From positions 1-8,457 of the forward strand of contig CAJGDV010000050.1 in assembly GCA_904502155.1 (NCBI GenBank): a stretch of DNA of 8,457 nt, written 5' to 3'. Each line of letters starts with the position of its first letter. The first letter of the stretch is position 1. Below the pieces are notes generated by a model. That model searched no databases. It was not told the DNA's origin and was given only the letters and a program-made list of their open reading frames with translations. Below, in pieces: positions 1 through 6,244 of this stretch. Made by a program: the position numbers and the translations under genes. The DNA is from an uncultured Bacilli bacterium. Its GTDB lineage: Bacteria; Bacillota_I; Bacilli_A; RF39; UBA660.

Positions 1-485
1 CATGCACTATAAGTTATTTTTTTATCATTAATATATAATTTTACAAGTTCAAGTTTTAATTCTTTTTTTCTATAATATATTATTATAAAAATAATAGGAA
101 TTAAATTTAAATAATAATGTGCTTTAAAACTTCCAATAAATTCTTTTATATAATCAACTACAGCTCCAAGCTGGCTACTTGCTCCAAGCGACATATAAAC
201 ACCAATATAATTATTAAACCCAGTTTGTATAAATGCATATAAAGATGCAGATATAATAATTAAAGTATTTATATATTTGTAAAATTTAGGACTTAAAAAA
301 TATTCAATATAACTTATAAATAAGCAAAAAATTGATAGACCTAATGTTATTCTTAAAATAGACCAATCTAATATTTTAAAACCATTAGTTATTTTAAATA
401 ACAATTCCAATATAAATAATGATATAAATAAAATTAAAAAATTAACAATTATGTTTTTGTTTAAATAACTTAAACATTTCTTCAT
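1..485 (-). CDS. LTA synthase family protein, N-terminal membrane part (cut by window edge)
   Basis: The reading frame opens with ATG at 485-483 and stays open to base 1, giving 161 residues without a stop. At least four hydrophobic segments are visible (about residues 11-30, 43-64, 70-87 and 125-138). Between the third and fourth is a loop with the run GVYMSLGASSQLGAV, followed by DYIKEFIGSF. I recognise this from lipoteichoic acid synthase-type proteins, in which a membrane domain of several helices precedes an extracellular sulfatase-fold phosphoglycerol transferase domain. That catalytic domain, with its metal-binding residues and nucleophilic Thr, would lie beyond base 1, so activity cannot be judged here. 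If the assignment is right, the protein polymerises glycerol-phosphate on a glycolipid anchor outside the membrane, which implies a Gram-positive wall. The start is supported by a GGGGG block at 492-496, six bases upstream. The assignment rests on recalled family features, not an alignment. Confidence 0.75.
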   Translation of the reverse strand, partial: MKKCLSYLNKNIIVNFLILFISLFILELLFKITNGFKILDWSILRITLGLSIFCLFISYIEYFLSPKFYKYINTLIIISASLYAFIQTGFNNYIGVYMSLGASSQLGAVVDYIKEFIGSFKAHYYLNLIPIIFIIIYYRKKELKLELVKLYINDKKITYSA

Positions 486-491
486 ATAAAT

Positions 492-532
492 CCCCCGTCT
501 ATTATATAATTTTCATAATGTATTCTATTATA
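492..532 (-). promoter_or_regulatory. Promoter region and RBS of the LTA-synthase-like gene
   Basis: Read on the minus strand, two TATAAT boxes precede the gene. The upstream one (527-532) carries a TGn extension (TGTTATAAT). The downstream one (501-506) sits only four bases before the GGGGG ribosome-binding block (492-496). No good -35 is visible for either. Which box is used decides whether the leader is about 35 nt or only about 10 nt. Confidence 0.5.
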
Positions 533-580
533 ACACAAAAGGTTACTTATATAAATATTTTTTTTTGAAATTTAAATATA

Positions 581-604
581 AAAAAAACTTGGGAACCCAA
601 GTTT
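581..604 (-). terminator. Rho-independent terminator of the 603-1523 gene
   Basis: Perfect inverted repeat AAACTTGGG/CCCAAGTTT (585-593 and 596-604), followed on the minus strand by a run of Ts (581-587 read as A on plus). With a four-base loop the stem is 8 bp with three G-C pairs per arm. The gene's stop codon (603-605) overlaps the first arm. Confidence 0.88.
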
Positions 605-1523
605 ATTTAACTGCAACGATTACACGAATTCCTCTAGTTATTTCATTAGAATTACCTGATGAATATACTAGATTATCATAATTTAATGAATCGTATTTAA
701 CAGCATTATATCCATATGAAACATAATTTTCTGTTACATTTATATAATTTGTTGATGTCCAATATATTGCTCTATCTTTATTATCATCTAAATACAACAT
801 ATTATATAATTTACTATTTTCTTTAATATAAAATGATAAATTATCATAATTTTGATTATCGTATGATACTAAATTACTTTTAAATGAATTAATTTCTTTT
901 AAATTTTCATTTGTTTCTGAACCATCTTTTATATTTTGTTTCCATTCATTATTATCTAACCAATAAAATGATTTATTGTGGTTTATTTTTGTTGGAACAA
1001 TTTCACCGTTTTCATTTTTTGTTATTGGGTTATCTTCAGTACCCCAATAAAATGTCATACTTTTATTATTTTCTTTATCATAACCAGTTAATTTATTAAT
1101 ATCTTCACTATTTACTGATCTAGCATATAATGCATATTTTCCTTTGCTATACTTTTTAGCTATATCGTCCATTTGTTTACTTCCTGTTATGATATCTTGT
1201 TGTGCTTCTTTTAAATCTTTTTTAGAACCTAATGTTAAGTTTTCAACAACAGATGCTGACATAATTAATAAATTACCCTCATCATCTACTCCAAAAACTT
1301 TCCATTTAACATCAGTTACATCTTCTAATCTATTATCAATAGTTTCATCATATTCATAGTAATCACCTAGTTCATATTTTTGATTTCCTTTTTTAACAAT
1401 ATTTCCTTCCATTTTCCATTTTTGATTATTTAAAATAATTATAATTACTAAAGCAAAAATTATTGATATACCAATAACACTCATGACAATAAATGTTTTT
1501 GTTCTTTTGTTTAAATTTTTCAT
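603..1523 (-). CDS. Membrane-anchored surface protein, DUF6273-like
   Basis: The 306-residue protein has a basic N-terminus and one hydrophobic segment (about residues 11-31), with no cleavage site or lipobox. It is therefore probably anchored with the C-terminal part outside. The soluble part has the pattern VKWKVFGVDDEGNLLIMSAS (residues 72-91), then ARSVNSEDINKL (134-145), a central Trp/Tyr-rich stretch, YWTSTNY (254-260), and a final TRGIRVIVAVK. I recognise this order (W-K-V-F-G-V-D, A-R-S-x-x-x-x-D-I-N, Y-W-x-x-S/T-x-Y, G-x-R-x-V-V near the end) from large families of surface proteins in gut Firmicutes often labelled DUF6273. Their biochemical role is not known to me. Two similar short motifs (YDNQNYDNL and YDSLNYDNL, at 221-229 and 278-286) suggest internal structural repetition. 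An AGGAGG at 1530-1535, six bases from the ATG, fixes the start. The gene is monocistronic, with its own promoter and terminator. Confidence 0.7.
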   Translation of the reverse strand: MKNLNKRTKTFIVMSVIGISIIFALVIIIILNNQKWKMEGNIVKKGNQKYELGDYYEYDETIDNRLEDVTDVKWKVFGVDDEGNLLIMSASVVENLTLGSKKDLKEAQQDIITGSKQMDDIAKKYSKGKYALYARSVNSEDINKLTGYDKENNKSMTFYWGTEDNPITKNENGEIVPTKINHNKSFYWLDNNEWKQNIKDGSETNENLKEINSFKSNLVSYDNQNYDNLSFYIKENSKLYNMLYLDDNKDRAIYWTSTNYINVTENYVSYGYNAVKYDSLNYDNLVYSSGNSNEITRGIRVIVAVK

Positions 1524-1529
1524 ATAATT

Positions 1530-1570
1530 CCTCCTATTTTAATTATACAAAAGATAAATTTTAAAATCAA
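1530..1570 (-). promoter_or_regulatory. Sigma-A-type promoter and RBS of the 603-1523 gene
   Basis: On the minus strand, TTGATT (1565-1570), a 17-base spacer and TATAAT (1542-1547) form a good vegetative promoter. Counting seven bases past the -10 puts the start point at about 1535. That is the first base of the AGGAGG ribosome-binding site (1530-1535), so the predicted leader is only about 12 nt. Confidence 0.75.
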
Positions 1571-1598
1571 TAATTAATCTTTTTTTGTTGCAAAGCAT

Positions 1599-1624
1599 AA
1601 AAAAACTAATCAGATGATTAGTTT
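1599..1624 (-). terminator. Terminator downstream of tRNA-Trp
   Basis: Inverted repeat AAACTAATCA/TGATTAGTTT (1603-1612 and 1615-1624) followed on the minus strand by seven Ts (1599-1605). It lies 12 bases beyond the encoded CCA end of the tRNA and stops its transcript before the next promoter at 1570. Confidence 0.8.
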
Positions 1625-1635
1625 TATTTACAAAA

Positions 1636-1709
1636 TGGCAGGGGTGGAGAGAATCGAACTCCCAACAGCGGTTTTGGAGACCGTTATTATACCATTTAAC
1701 TACACCCCT
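1636..1709 (-). tRNA. tRNA-Trp (anticodon CCA)
   Basis: The 74-nt cloverleaf reads on the minus strand from 1709 to 1636. The acceptor stem is AGGGGTG/CACCCCT with discriminator G and an encoded CCA (1636-1638). The anticodon loop CTCCAAA gives anticodon CCA, which reads UGG. The T arm is GGGAG-TTCGATT-CTCTC with one G-U pair. The anticodon stem has four Watson-Crick pairs (CGGT/ACCG), with an A-C mismatch at the 27-43 position. The CCA anticodon matches normal use of UGG for Trp and UGA as stop. Confidence 0.95.
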
Positions 1710-1728
1710 ATTTTCCAAGGACATTTAA

Positions 1729-1758
1729 ATTATAACACAATATTCATTTTTTGTACAA
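1729..1758 (-). promoter_or_regulatory. Promoter of tRNA-Trp
   Basis: On the minus strand, TTGTAC (1753-1758), an 18-base spacer and an extended -10, TGTTATAAT (-10 hexamer at 1729-1734). The predicted start is near 1722, about 13 nt before the mature tRNA 5' end. Confidence 0.65.
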
Positions 1759-1774
1759 TCTTTTTTTTATTTTT

Positions 1775-1794
1775 CATAAAATTTAATGGGTGAT
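1775..1794 (+). promoter_or_regulatory. Putative -10 box and GGTGAT ribosome-binding site of the cwlJ-like gene
   Basis: GGGTGAT (1788-1794) lies three bases before the ATG and matches the 3' half of the extended Shine-Dalgarno sequence. TAAAAT (1777-1782) lies six bases before GGTGAT. The longer string CATAAAAT (1775-1782) differs by one base from the CATACAAT form of the Bacillus sigma-E -10, the factor that transcribes cwlJ in B. subtilis. No convincing -35 of either type is visible, so the sigma factor cannot be decided. Confidence 0.4.
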
Positions 1795-1797
1795 TAA

Positions 1798-2226
1798 ATG
1801 TCATTAATTAAATATACATCAAAAGAACGTGATCTATTAGCGAGATTAATGCGAGCAGAAGCTGTTGGTGAAGGTGATCTTGGAATGCTTATGGTTGGTA
1901 ATGTAGGTGTAAATAGAGTTCTTGCCAATTGTCTAACATTTAAAAACATAAGAACAGTTGAACAAATGATATATCAAAATCCTGGTGGATTTGCTGGTAT
2001 TAATAGTCAACTATTTTTTAGTAATCCAACAACTGCTGAAAGAAATTTAGCAGATCGCGTATTGAAAGGAGAATATTATTATCCAGCTACTAATGCTTTG
2101 TGGTTTTACGCTCCTAGCAGTGGCAGTTCTTGTTTATCTTTATGGTGGGACCAAGCTTTAGCTGGCAGATATAAAAATCATTGCTTTTACAAACCTACTT
2201 CAGGTACATGCAAAGAAATACATTAA
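1798..2226 (+). CDS. cwlJ: CwlJ-like cell wall (spore cortex) hydrolase
   Basis: The 142-residue protein fits the SleB/CwlJ hydrolase family (Hydrolase_2). It has the signature LLARLMRAEAVGEGDLGM (residues 13-30), in which E21 corresponds to the proposed catalytic Glu. Next come MVGNVGVNRVLANC (32-45), RTVEQMIYQ (52-60) and a C-terminal HCFYKPTSGTC (128-138). From memory, the length and these blocks match Bacillus CwlJ, which has no signal peptide, is built in the mother cell, sits in the spore coat and degrades cortex peptidoglycan at germination. The same features separate it from SleB, which has a signal peptide and a peptidoglycan-binding domain. In Bacillus, CwlJ needs GerQ; no such gene is in the window. 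The gene lies alone on the plus strand, divergent from tRNA-Trp and convergent with the first amidase. A related non-spore wall hydrolase is the main alternative. Confidence 0.85.
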   Translation: MSLIKYTSKERDLLARLMRAEAVGEGDLGMLMVGNVGVNRVLANCLTFKNIRTVEQMIYQNPGGFAGINSQLFFSNPTTAERNLADRVLKGEYYYPATNALWFYAPSSGSSCLSLWWDQALAGRYKNHCFYKPTSGTCKEIH

Positions 2227-2251
2227 AAAAAGTTATTTAAAATAACTTTTT
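2227..2251. terminator. Bidirectional terminator between convergent cwlJ-like and amidase genes
   Basis: Near-perfect palindrome with arms AAAAAGTTATTT (2227-2238) and AAATAACTTTTT (2240-2251). It has A-rich 5' and T-rich 3' flanks on both strands, so it can end both converging transcripts. It begins immediately after the plus-strand stop codon (2224-2226), and the minus-strand stop (2250-2252) overlaps its other arm. Confidence 0.75.
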
Positions 2252-3173
2252 ATTTTTTATAAACTAATTTTTTCACATTTTCTTCAGATTTGTTATACAT
2301 GTTATATCGTCTATTATTATTTGGTATTTTTATTTTTTGACCAGAATATAAAACATTTGATGTCAAATTATTATAACTTTTTAATTCATTAATGCTTACA
2401 TTATATTTAACAGAAATACTCCATAATGAGTCTCCATGTACTACTGTATGGACTATTTGATTCCCTTTAGGAATAATTAATCTTTGATTAGCATTTATCA
2501 TATTACTTGTTAAATTATTTGCTTGTTTAATAGCATCAATTGTTGTGTTAAACATTTTAGAAATACTCCATAATGAGTCTCCTTTTTTTACAATATATAC
2601 GTTATCATTTTGATAAGAATAATTAATATATTTACATACACCTTTTACTGTTGCATGCGCTAACTCTTTATATTTTGTTTTAAGAATATAAGGATCTTTT
2701 CCAGGACTATCTAAAAATCCATATTCAACAATTATTGATTGTGTTTTGCCGGTATTACGATGCATATAATAATAATCTTTTGAAGGATCTTTTGGTAGAG
2801 TTCTTTGAAATGATTTTCTATATCCCATACCAGTTTTCTTAATTTCTTCAGCTATTAAATTTGGTAATGTAGCATTATTTCTTAAAGCATAAATTACCTC
2901 TGCACCAGTTCCACCACCAGCATTAATATGATTTGATATAACAATTACATTAGGGTCATTACCAAATGCATCTAAAACTTTTTTGGTTCTATCTTTAGGA
3001 TTTATTGTTGTATCATCAAATCTCGTCATATAAACTGGAATGCCAAGTGATTTAAAAAGTTTATACATTTCTTTTGATATTTCAAGTGTTAAATTTTTTT
3101 CAATTATTCCGTTACCACTAGCACCTGGATCACTTCCACCATGCCCTGGATCTATTACTATTTTATAATTCAT
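2250..3173 (-). CDS. N-acetylmuramoyl-L-alanine amidase with two LysM repeats, no signal peptide
   Basis: The protein is 307 residues long. Residues 1-185 form an Amidase_3 domain, the zinc amidase that cuts between MurNAc and the stem peptide. H11 (DPGHGG), E25 and H82 (SNHINAGG) are at the zinc-ligand positions and E150 (VEYGF) at the catalytic Glu position. Two LysM peptidoglycan-binding repeats follow, at about 192-235 and 242-284, both with GDSLWSIS. A basic tail of 23 residues ends the protein. The catalytic domain starts at residue 1 with no signal peptide or membrane segment. This is the arrangement of CwlC-type mother-cell lytic amidases and of phage endolysins rather than of secreted autolysins. 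The start is set by AAGGAGG at 3179-3185, five bases from the ATG. The next minus-strand gene upstream is a close paralogue with more LysM units. A role in mother-cell lysis is inferred, helped by the adjacent CwlJ homologue. Confidence 0.88.
   Translation of the reverse strand: MNYKIVIDPGHGGSDPGASGNGIIEKNLTLEISKEMYKLFKSLGIPVYMTRFDDTTINPKDRTKKVLDAFGNDPNVIVISNHINAGGGTGAEVIYALRNNATLPNLIAEEIKKTGMGYRKSFQRTLPKDPSKDYYYMHRNTGKTQSIIVEYGFLDSPGKDPYILKTKYKELAHATVKGVCKYINYSYQNDNVYIVKKGDSLWSISKMFNTTIDAIKQANNLTSNMINANQRLIIPKGNQIVHTVVHGDSLWSISVKYNVSINELKSYNNLTSNVLYSGQKIKIPNNNRRYNMYNKSEENVKKLVYKK
2322..2600 (-). repeat. LysM repeat pair (2 units)
   Basis: Two LysM-coding units. The segment coding GDSLWSIS is conserved at DNA level: bases 2413-2435 and 2560-2582 are identical over 23 nt. 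The units are otherwise diverged. Confidence 0.75.
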
Positions 3174-3178
3174 ATTAA

Positions 3179-3210
3179 CCTCCTTATTTATCCCCCTATT
3201 TTAAATTATA
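3179..3210 (-). promoter_or_regulatory. Putative promoter and RBS of the two-LysM amidase
   Basis: On the minus strand, TATAAT (3205-3210) is followed after eight bases by GGGGGAT, and then by the ribosome-binding site AAGGAGG (3179-3185). The -35 region (TTTATC at 3228-3233) is weak. The two purine blocks in one short leader are unusual, but only AAGGAGG is at initiation distance from the ATG. Confidence 0.5.
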
Positions 3211-3234
3211 CTATTTATAAATACCAAGATAAAG

Positions 3235-3261
3235 AAAAAAAGCTATTTTATAATAACTTTT
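3235..3261 (-). terminator. Terminator of the five-LysM amidase
   Basis: On the minus strand, AAAAGTTATT and AATAGCTTTT (3252-3261 and 3238-3247) pair with one G-U pair around a four-base loop, followed by a T run (3235-3241). The stop codon (3261-3263) touches the first arm. The stem is AU-rich and therefore weak. Confidence 0.65.
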
Positions 3262-4592
3262 TATATTAATAATAATTGACCAATACTTAAACTATTAGAT
3301 GTTAAATTATTTTTCTTTTTAATATTATCAACTGTTGTATTGTAATTTTGAGCGATACTATAAAGAGTATCTCCTTTTTTTACAGTATAAACAAATTCAA
3401 TTGGTATTTTTATTTTTTGACCTAACGAAAGTGCTGTAGAGGATAAATTATTATAACTTAATAATTCATTAACTGTTGTATTATATTTTCTTGCAATACT
3501 ATAAAGTGTATCCCCACTTATAACAGTATATTCATAATATTTTTGTTCTTCAGAAATATTATTATCTGTTTCTTTTGGTATTAGTAAACGCTGATTAATA
3601 TTTAATAAGTTAGTAGTTAAATTATTTAATTTCTTTATTTCATCTACAGTTGTATTAAACTTTCTAGCAATACTCCATAATGAATCTCCACTTTGAACAT
3701 AATACTCGATATTTTCTTGTTTTAATATTGGTATAGATAATTTTTGACCTATTTGTAATGTATTAGATTTTAAATTATTAGCTGTGATAATATCGTTAAC
3801 TGTTACACCAAATTGATTAGCAATTTTATATAGTGTATCCCCTTTTACTACTGTATAAATATTATAATTTTCAACTTCTGATTTAACTGGTATTTTTAAT
3901 ATTTGACCTACACTTAATAAATTTGTTGATAAATTATTAAGTTTTTTAAGTTCATCAACTGTCGTATTATATGCTCTAGCAATACTCCATAATGAATCTC
4001 CTTTTTTAACTATGTATACTTCACCTATTTGATATGGAAGATCAATATATTTACTTACTCCTCTTACAACTGCATTTGCTAAATCTTTATATTTGCTTTT
4101 GAGTAAATTAGGATCATCTGCTGTACTATCTAAAAATCCATATTCTACTATAATTGGTTCTGTCACTCCTGTATTACGATGTATAAAATAATAATCTTTA
4201 GATGAATCACTTGGTAATCTTCTTTGATATGATTTTCTATAATTTTGTCCGGTTGCTATTATTTCATCTGCTATTAAATTTGATAGTGTATCATTATTTC
4301 TTAATGCGTATATTATTTCAGCACCATCGCCACCACCAGCATTTATGTGATTAGATATAACAATTACATTAGGATCATTACCAAATGCATTTAAAATAAG
4401 TCTTGTTCTTTCATCAGGACTTAATGTGCTATCATCAAGTCTAGTAATATAAACCGGAACACCAAGAGACTGAAAAATATTATACATTTCTTTTGAAATA
4501 TCTAATACTAAATCTTTTTCAATTATACCATTGCCACTAGCACCTGGATCATCTCCCCCATGTCCTGGATCTATAACAATTTTATATTTCAT
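3261..4592 (-). CDS. N-acetylmuramoyl-L-alanine amidase with five LysM repeats, no signal peptide
   Basis: The protein is 443 residues from the chosen start. The Amidase_3 domain (1-185) has the same key residues at the same positions as its downstream paralogue: H11, E25, H82 and E150. Five LysM repeats follow at about 193-235, 245-288, 297-339, 355-397 and 401-443. The protein stops right at the end of the fifth (GQLLLI), without the usual trailing Pro. Repeats 1 and 3 carry GDSLWSIA; repeats 2, 4 and 5 carry GDTLYxIA. An in-frame ATG at 4610 exists, but its second to fourth codons are the ribosome-binding site itself (AAGGAGG, 4599-4605). The true start is therefore the ATG at 4592, which gives MKYKIVIDPGHGG like the paralogue. 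No signal peptide is present. It probably binds and cuts peptidoglycan once released by lysis, or is exported by an unseen route. Terminators on both sides make it monocistronic. Confidence 0.88.
   Translation of the reverse strand: MKYKIVIDPGHGGDDPGASGNGIIEKDLVLDISKEMYNIFQSLGVPVYITRLDDSTLSPDERTRLILNAFGNDPNVIVISNHINAGGGDGAEIIYALRNNDTLSNLIADEIIATGQNYRKSYQRRLPSDSSKDYYFIHRNTGVTEPIIVEYGFLDSTADDPNLLKSKYKDLANAVVRGVSKYIDLPYQIGEVYIVKKGDSLWSIARAYNTTVDELKKLNNLSTNLLSVGQILKIPVKSEVENYNIYTVVKGDTLYKIANQFGVTVNDIITANNLKSNTLQIGQKLSIPILKQENIEYYVQSGDSLWSIARKFNTTVDEIKKLNNLTTNLLNINQRLLIPKETDNNISEEQKYYEYTVISGDTLYSIARKYNTTVNELLSYNNLSSTALSLGQKIKIPIEFVYTVKKGDTLYSIAQNYNTTVDNIKKKNNLTSNSLSIGQLLLI
3264..4016 (-). repeat. 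LysM repeat array (5 units)
   Basis: Five tandem LysM-coding units of about 130-170 bp. The segments coding GDSLWSIA in units 1 and 3 (3979-4001 and 3667-3689) are identical over 23 nt and differ at two positions from those in the neighbouring paralogue. Such identity between distant units suggests duplication or gene conversion of alternate units. Confidence 0.75.
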
Positions 4593-4598
4593 TTTAAA

Positions 4599-4617
4599 CC
4601 TCCTTATCATAGTTTAT
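4599..4617 (-). promoter_or_regulatory. RBS deciding the amidase start, with -10-like elements
   Basis: AAGGAGG (4599-4605) stands six bases before the ATG at 4592 and rules out the upstream ATG at 4610. On the minus strand, TATGAT (4606-4611) directly precedes it, and ATAAAC (4612-4617) lies just upstream. With the C read from 4618, the string is CATAAACT, one mismatch from the sigma-E -10 pattern CATACAHT. No -35 is evident, so the promoter is uncertain. Confidence 0.5.
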
Positions 4618-4627
4618 GAGACCAAAT

Positions 4628-4651
4628 AAAAAAAGAACCTATAAGGTTCTT
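4628..4651 (-). terminator. Terminator of the lipase-like operon
   Basis: Stem AAGAACCT/AGGTTCTT (4633-4640 and 4644-4651) with a three-base loop, followed on the minus strand by seven Ts (4628-4634). As are also present on the other side. It lies six bases after the TGA stop. The same hairpin occurs at 7022-7044. Confidence 0.88.
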
Positions 4652-4657
4652 AAAAAA

Positions 4658-6232
4658 TCAACTTAAAGGAGCATCATAAAATTTCATTTGATCTAGATTT
4701 AGAGTTACACTACTATTACCATTTTTAAATCCTAAAACGTCATATTTGCGCCATACTTCATTATCTATATAACTAAATGTATGAGCTGATATAGGTGATT
4801 TATAACCACCAGTTTCAACCATTTTTTCTACTGAATCATATAATAAAACATTTTCACTTGAATTACTAATGCTTAATGTAGGTACAATATCCATAGAATC
4901 ACATAACCTTCTCGTAGTTCCTTCACGTTTAGTTGGAGTTATTATAGGAGATCCATATGTTACAATATTTAAAATATTATAATACTCTTTTATAGCATCT
5001 TGACTTGCTACTTGTTGAGCAACCATTCCTCCTAAACTAATTCCTGTTAATACAATGTTAGAATTTAATGGAATGTTATCTAAAATAGCATTGTATACTC
5101 CTATTAAATAATCGTTATTAAGTTCTAATCCAGTTAGAATATCAGTAGCAATATCAGTAGCTTGACCATCTACAAATTCTGTACCACCTAAACTAATCCA
5201 ATATACATCGATATCTTTTCCATTAGAATGTAATGTACCAGGTGTTATAGCAATTGGTCCTTTTTCTTTATCACTATTAGAATATGTAGTTAGACGTGCA
5301 ACATCATTTGATGTAGAATATGTTTTCATACCTGTATCACGTGGAAAACTATAAACTACTTCTATTTCTTTTATAAAATTTATAAGGTCTAGTAATGACA
5401 ATGATGGAATATCATTTAAAACATCTTTTATTTGATATAAAACTTCACCACCATTTTTACTAATTCCAGAAGTAACTTTATATGTATCTTTAATAAATTG
5501 AATTAATTCCTCTGTAGACATTTCGCTAGTATTTTTATTTTCACTTGAATTATTATTTTCATTATTATCTACATTTGAATTATCATTTATAATAATGTCT
5601 TCTTGATTTTCTTCGTCTACATCTTCTTCCTCTTGATTTTCATTATTAGTATTATCTTCTATAACTGGATCATCATTTTCATTTTTATTTTGGTCTTCTT
5701 CTAAATTTTCTTCATTATCAGCATTAATTTCTTCTTTATTAGCAATAATTGCCGTATTGCCACTTAATTCTATCTCACCAATAACAGATTTACTTTTGTC
5801 TTTATCAAATACATTTCCTTCATATTCAACTAAAGATATTTGCCCATGATCTCTCTTTTTAATTTCGTATTCATAATATAATACATTTCCTTCATATCTT
5901 TCAAAGTCTGCTTTTCTTTTCTTTCCATCACCAAATCTTATATATAAATTAGGTGAAGAAATTCTTTTTATTTCTTTTCCTAATCTACTATAAACTACAT
6001 CAGACCATGTCACTTTAAAACTAATAACATCATCAGTTTTATATTCCCCATTTTCAGTAACAACTTCAATTGATTTTAGTGTTAATAAACTATTATTTTG
6101 ATTAGCCTGCATATAATTAGTAATGTTAGTAGCGTAGTTTTGTAAATTATTATTTTTATTAGACTGAACGCTATATATTAGACCAATTAGAAATAAGAAG
6201 CAACTGGCAATAATAATATTTTTCTTCTTCAT
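4658..6232 (-). CDS. Exported Ig-like/acidic-linker protein with C-terminal class-3-lipase-like hydrolase
   Basis: The 524-residue protein has four recognisable parts. Residues 1-22 are a basic and hydrophobic signal or anchor segment. About 50-160 resemble a bacterial Ig-like domain (YKTDDVISFKVTWSD, then LYIRFGDGKKRK and NVLYYEYEI). About 167-237 are a low-complexity linker rich in Asp, Glu and Asn. About 320-500 form an alpha/beta-hydrolase of the class 3 lipase kind: VYWISLGGTEF (343-353), the nucleophile elbow TGISLGG with S399, then YGSP, D448 in SMDIVP and H484 in SAHTFSY, a plausible Ser-Asp-His triad. The order S-D-H and the DIVP motif fit Lipase_3. The substrate (lipid, polysaccharide ester or other) cannot be told. 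The protein likely works outside the membrane, with the acidic linker spanning the wall; no LPXTG motif is visible. The ribosome-binding site overlaps the stop of the upstream gene, so the two are coupled. It ends with TGA. Confidence 0.75.
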   Translation of the reverse strand: MKKKNIIIASCFLFLIGLIYSVQSNKNNNLQNYATNITNYMQANQNNSLLTLKSIEVVTENGEYKTDDVISFKVTWSDVVYSRLGKEIKRISSPNLYIRFGDGKKRKADFERYEGNVLYYEYEIKKRDHGQISLVEYEGNVFDKDKSKSVIGEIELSGNTAIIANKEEINADNEENLEEDQNKNENDDPVIEDNTNNENQEEEDVDEENQEDIIINDNSNVDNNENNNSSENKNTSEMSTEELIQFIKDTYKVTSGISKNGGEVLYQIKDVLNDIPSLSLLDLINFIKEIEVVYSFPRDTGMKTYSTSNDVARLTTYSNSDKEKGPIAITPGTLHSNGKDIDVYWISLGGTEFVDGQATDIATDILTGLELNNDYLIGVYNAILDNIPLNSNIVLTGISLGGMVAQQVASQDAIKEYYNILNIVTYGSPIITPTKREGTTRRLCDSMDIVPTLSISNSSENVLLYDSVEKMVETGGYKSPISAHTFSYIDNEVWRKYDVLGFKNGNSSVTLNLDQMKFYDAPLS

Positions 6233-6238
6233 TTAATT

Positions 6239-6244
6239 CCTCCT
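6239..6244 (-). promoter_or_regulatory. RBS overlapping the upstream stop codon (translational coupling)
   Basis: AGGAGG (6239-6244), six bases before the ATG of the lipase-like gene, shares bases with the TAG stop (6243-6245) of the preceding gene. This argues for coupled translation and a shared transcript. Confidence 0.8.

Noticed and set aside
911..1359. Open frames on the plus strand at 911-1099 and 1144-1359
   Set aside because: Both lie antisense within the well-supported 603-1523 gene, have no ribosome-binding site and give low-complexity peptides.
1539..1724. Open frame on the minus strand at 1539-1724
   Set aside because: It runs through the tRNA-Trp gene and its terminator; the frame is an artefact.
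2322..4016. Repeated 23-nt segments as a CRISPR array
   Set aside because: The repeats are in-frame LysM codons spaced irregularly inside coding sequence, with no unique spacers or cas genes.
2250..4592. Phage endolysin or prophage remnant
   Set aside because: No holin, structural, integrase or packaging gene is nearby, and two paralogues with individual promoters and terminators look chromosomal. Not fully excluded.
4593..4610. Upstream ATG (4610) as start of the five-LysM amidase
   Set aside because: Its codons contain the AAGGAGG ribosome-binding site of the ATG at 4592, and the paralogue begins at the equivalent of 4592.
6190..6232. Possible lipoprotein signal with Cys11 (IASC) in the lipase-like protein
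   Set aside because: The hydrophobic segment continues well past this Cys, so it does not sit at a signal peptidase II cleavage position.
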